Shown: positions 63,495-64,000 of the stretch, piece after piece
Layout of the letters: every line of letters begins with the position of its first letter
Numbering within the stretch: position 1 is the stretch's first letter
DNA from: Fluviibacter phosphoraccumulans_A
GTDB taxonomy: Bacteria; Pseudomonadota; Gammaproteobacteria; Burkholderiales; Rhodocyclaceae
DNA: 64,000 nucleotides
Reading direction: 5' to 3'
Assembly: GCA_036287865.1 (NCBI GenBank)
Contig: CP126743.1
Location: forward strand, 1,364,001-1,428,000
The notes under the pieces: model-generated
The model's input: the letters and a program-made list of their open reading frames with translations, nothing else
The model's database searches: none
What the model was told of the DNA's origin: nothing
Program-made: the position numbers and the translations under genes

Positions 63495-64000
63495 AAGCCT
63501 CGGAACATAAAGGAAGTCAGCACAAAATCTAAAGCCAGTATGGCTAGCGCAGACGTCACCACAGTCCGGGTAATCGCACGGGACACCCCTTCTGCAGTAG
63601 GAACAGCATCAAAACCTTCAAATACCGCAATGAGCGATACAGCGACACCAAAAACAATACTTTTGATGATGCCATTGCATACATCATCCACAAAATTAAC
63701 GTTGGCCTGCATCTGAGCCCAGAATGCACCCTCATCAACACCGATGAAGACCACGCCGATTAGCCAGCCTCCAAAAATACCGGCAGCGGTGAATAGTGCT
63801 GCCAACATCGGCATCGATAAGACACCGCCCCAGAAACGGGGCGCAATAATGCGGGCCAGTGGATTAACGGCCATCATATCCATAGCAGTCAGTTGCTCTG
63901 TCGCCTTCATGAGGCCAACTTCTGCAGTGATCGATGAGCCCGCGCGGGACGCAAACAGGAGTCCGGCAACCACAGGGCCCAACTCACGCACGAGGGATAG
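63491..64000 (-). CDS. mlaE: Phospholipid ABC transporter permease MlaE, 5' end outside the window
   Basis: Open to the right edge (first codons visible read LSLVRELGPVVAGL), so the N-terminal part is missing. GSSITAEVGLMKATEQLTAMD, NPLARIIAPRFWGG and IFGGWLIGVVFIGVDEG are MlaE motifs. It forms MlaFEDB with MlaD and MlaB; mlaF lies presumably beyond the edge. Confidence 0.94.
   Translation of the reverse strand, partial: LSLVRELGPVVAGLLFASRAGSSITAEVGLMKATEQLTAMDMMAVNPLARIIAPRFWGGVLSMPMLAALFTAAGIFGGWLIGVVFIGVDEGAFWAQMQANVNFVDDVCNGIIKSIVFGVAVSLIAVFEGFDAVPTAEGVSRAITRTVVTSALAILALDFVLTSFMFRGL

Noticed and set aside
1..64000. CRISPR arrays, prophage, tRNA or rRNA genes
   Set aside because: No regular repeat-spacer pattern, phage structural genes, tRNA cloverleaf or rRNA-like stretch was recognised by eye. 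A tRNAscan or Infernal run would be decisive.

Overview
The window reads as chromosomal DNA of a betaproteobacterium (Burkholderiales/Neisseriales grade; no finer placement is possible from sequence alone). Reasons: the murA-hisG-hisD ... hisB-hisH-hisA-hisF-hisI-hisE-HIT-tatA-tatB-tatC block preceded by an mla lipid-transport cluster and bolA; a short-form HisG; ribF-ileS-lspA-fkpB-ispH; mutL-miaA, purM, hda-HAD-pcnB-folK-panB; a CcoNOQP cbb3 oxidase with its assembly genes; a type IV pilin; and a Lys/Ala-rich histone H1-like protein. I saw no rRNA, tRNA, prophage or CRISPR array.

Layout. 0-13.4 kb is a microaerobic respiration island: a TauE/SafE-type protein (cut by the window edge), hemN, fnr, a broken usp gene, a high-potential iron-sulfur protein, a broken YeeE/YedE pair with an IS1595-type remnant, then DUF3149-fixH-ccoG, ccoNOQP and ccoS-ccoI. 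A perfect FNR box lies in front of ccoN. 13.4-21 kb is housekeeping (ispH, fkpB, lspA, ileS, ribF, amiC, tsaE). 21-24.9 kb is an accessory patch of small membrane proteins, a TsoY-like membrane protein, a WbuC-type cupin, queG, a Cys-rich DUF2892 protein and an AhpD-type protein. 25-38.6 kb is again mostly housekeeping (rsmB, purN, dedA, mutL, miaA, purM, hda, pcnB, folK, panB, panC, panD, cobA, CBS protein). 38.7-44.4 kb is accessory (CYTH-CHAD, YkgJ, porin, ArsC/LMW phosphatase, H1-like, PilA, a membrane protein), and several of these are broken. 44.4-64 kb holds sucCD, a Nif3 protein, a glutamine amidotransferase, tatABC, the histidine genes, murA, bolA, an ABC exporter and mlaBCADE.

The most informative pattern is dispersed gene damage. 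About fifteen loci carry frameshifts, in-frame stop codons, missing start codons, a 13-bp tandem duplication or IS truncation (fnr 5' end, usp, yeeE x2, DUF3149, ccoP start, DUF2798, a small membrane protein, purN, panB, CYTH-CHAD, porin, a membrane protein, chr, an ABC permease). The large essential genes (ileS, ccoI, mutL, murA, ispH, sucCD, most his genes) read cleanly. Either the genome is in an early stage of erosion (host-associated or relaxed selection) or the assembly is unpolished; four of the indels sit in homopolymers, but six of the lesions are substitutions to stop codons.

The second pattern is regulatory. Three AT-only palindromes of similar design occur in three divergent intergenic regions, next to hip/yeeE, TsoY-like/wbuC and DUF2892/ahpD. 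They suggest a small sulfur- or redox-responsive regulon under an unseen (possibly ArsR/BigR-type) repressor. The third is a rearranged histidine operon: hisC is inverted and chromate-transporter genes lie between it and hisD.
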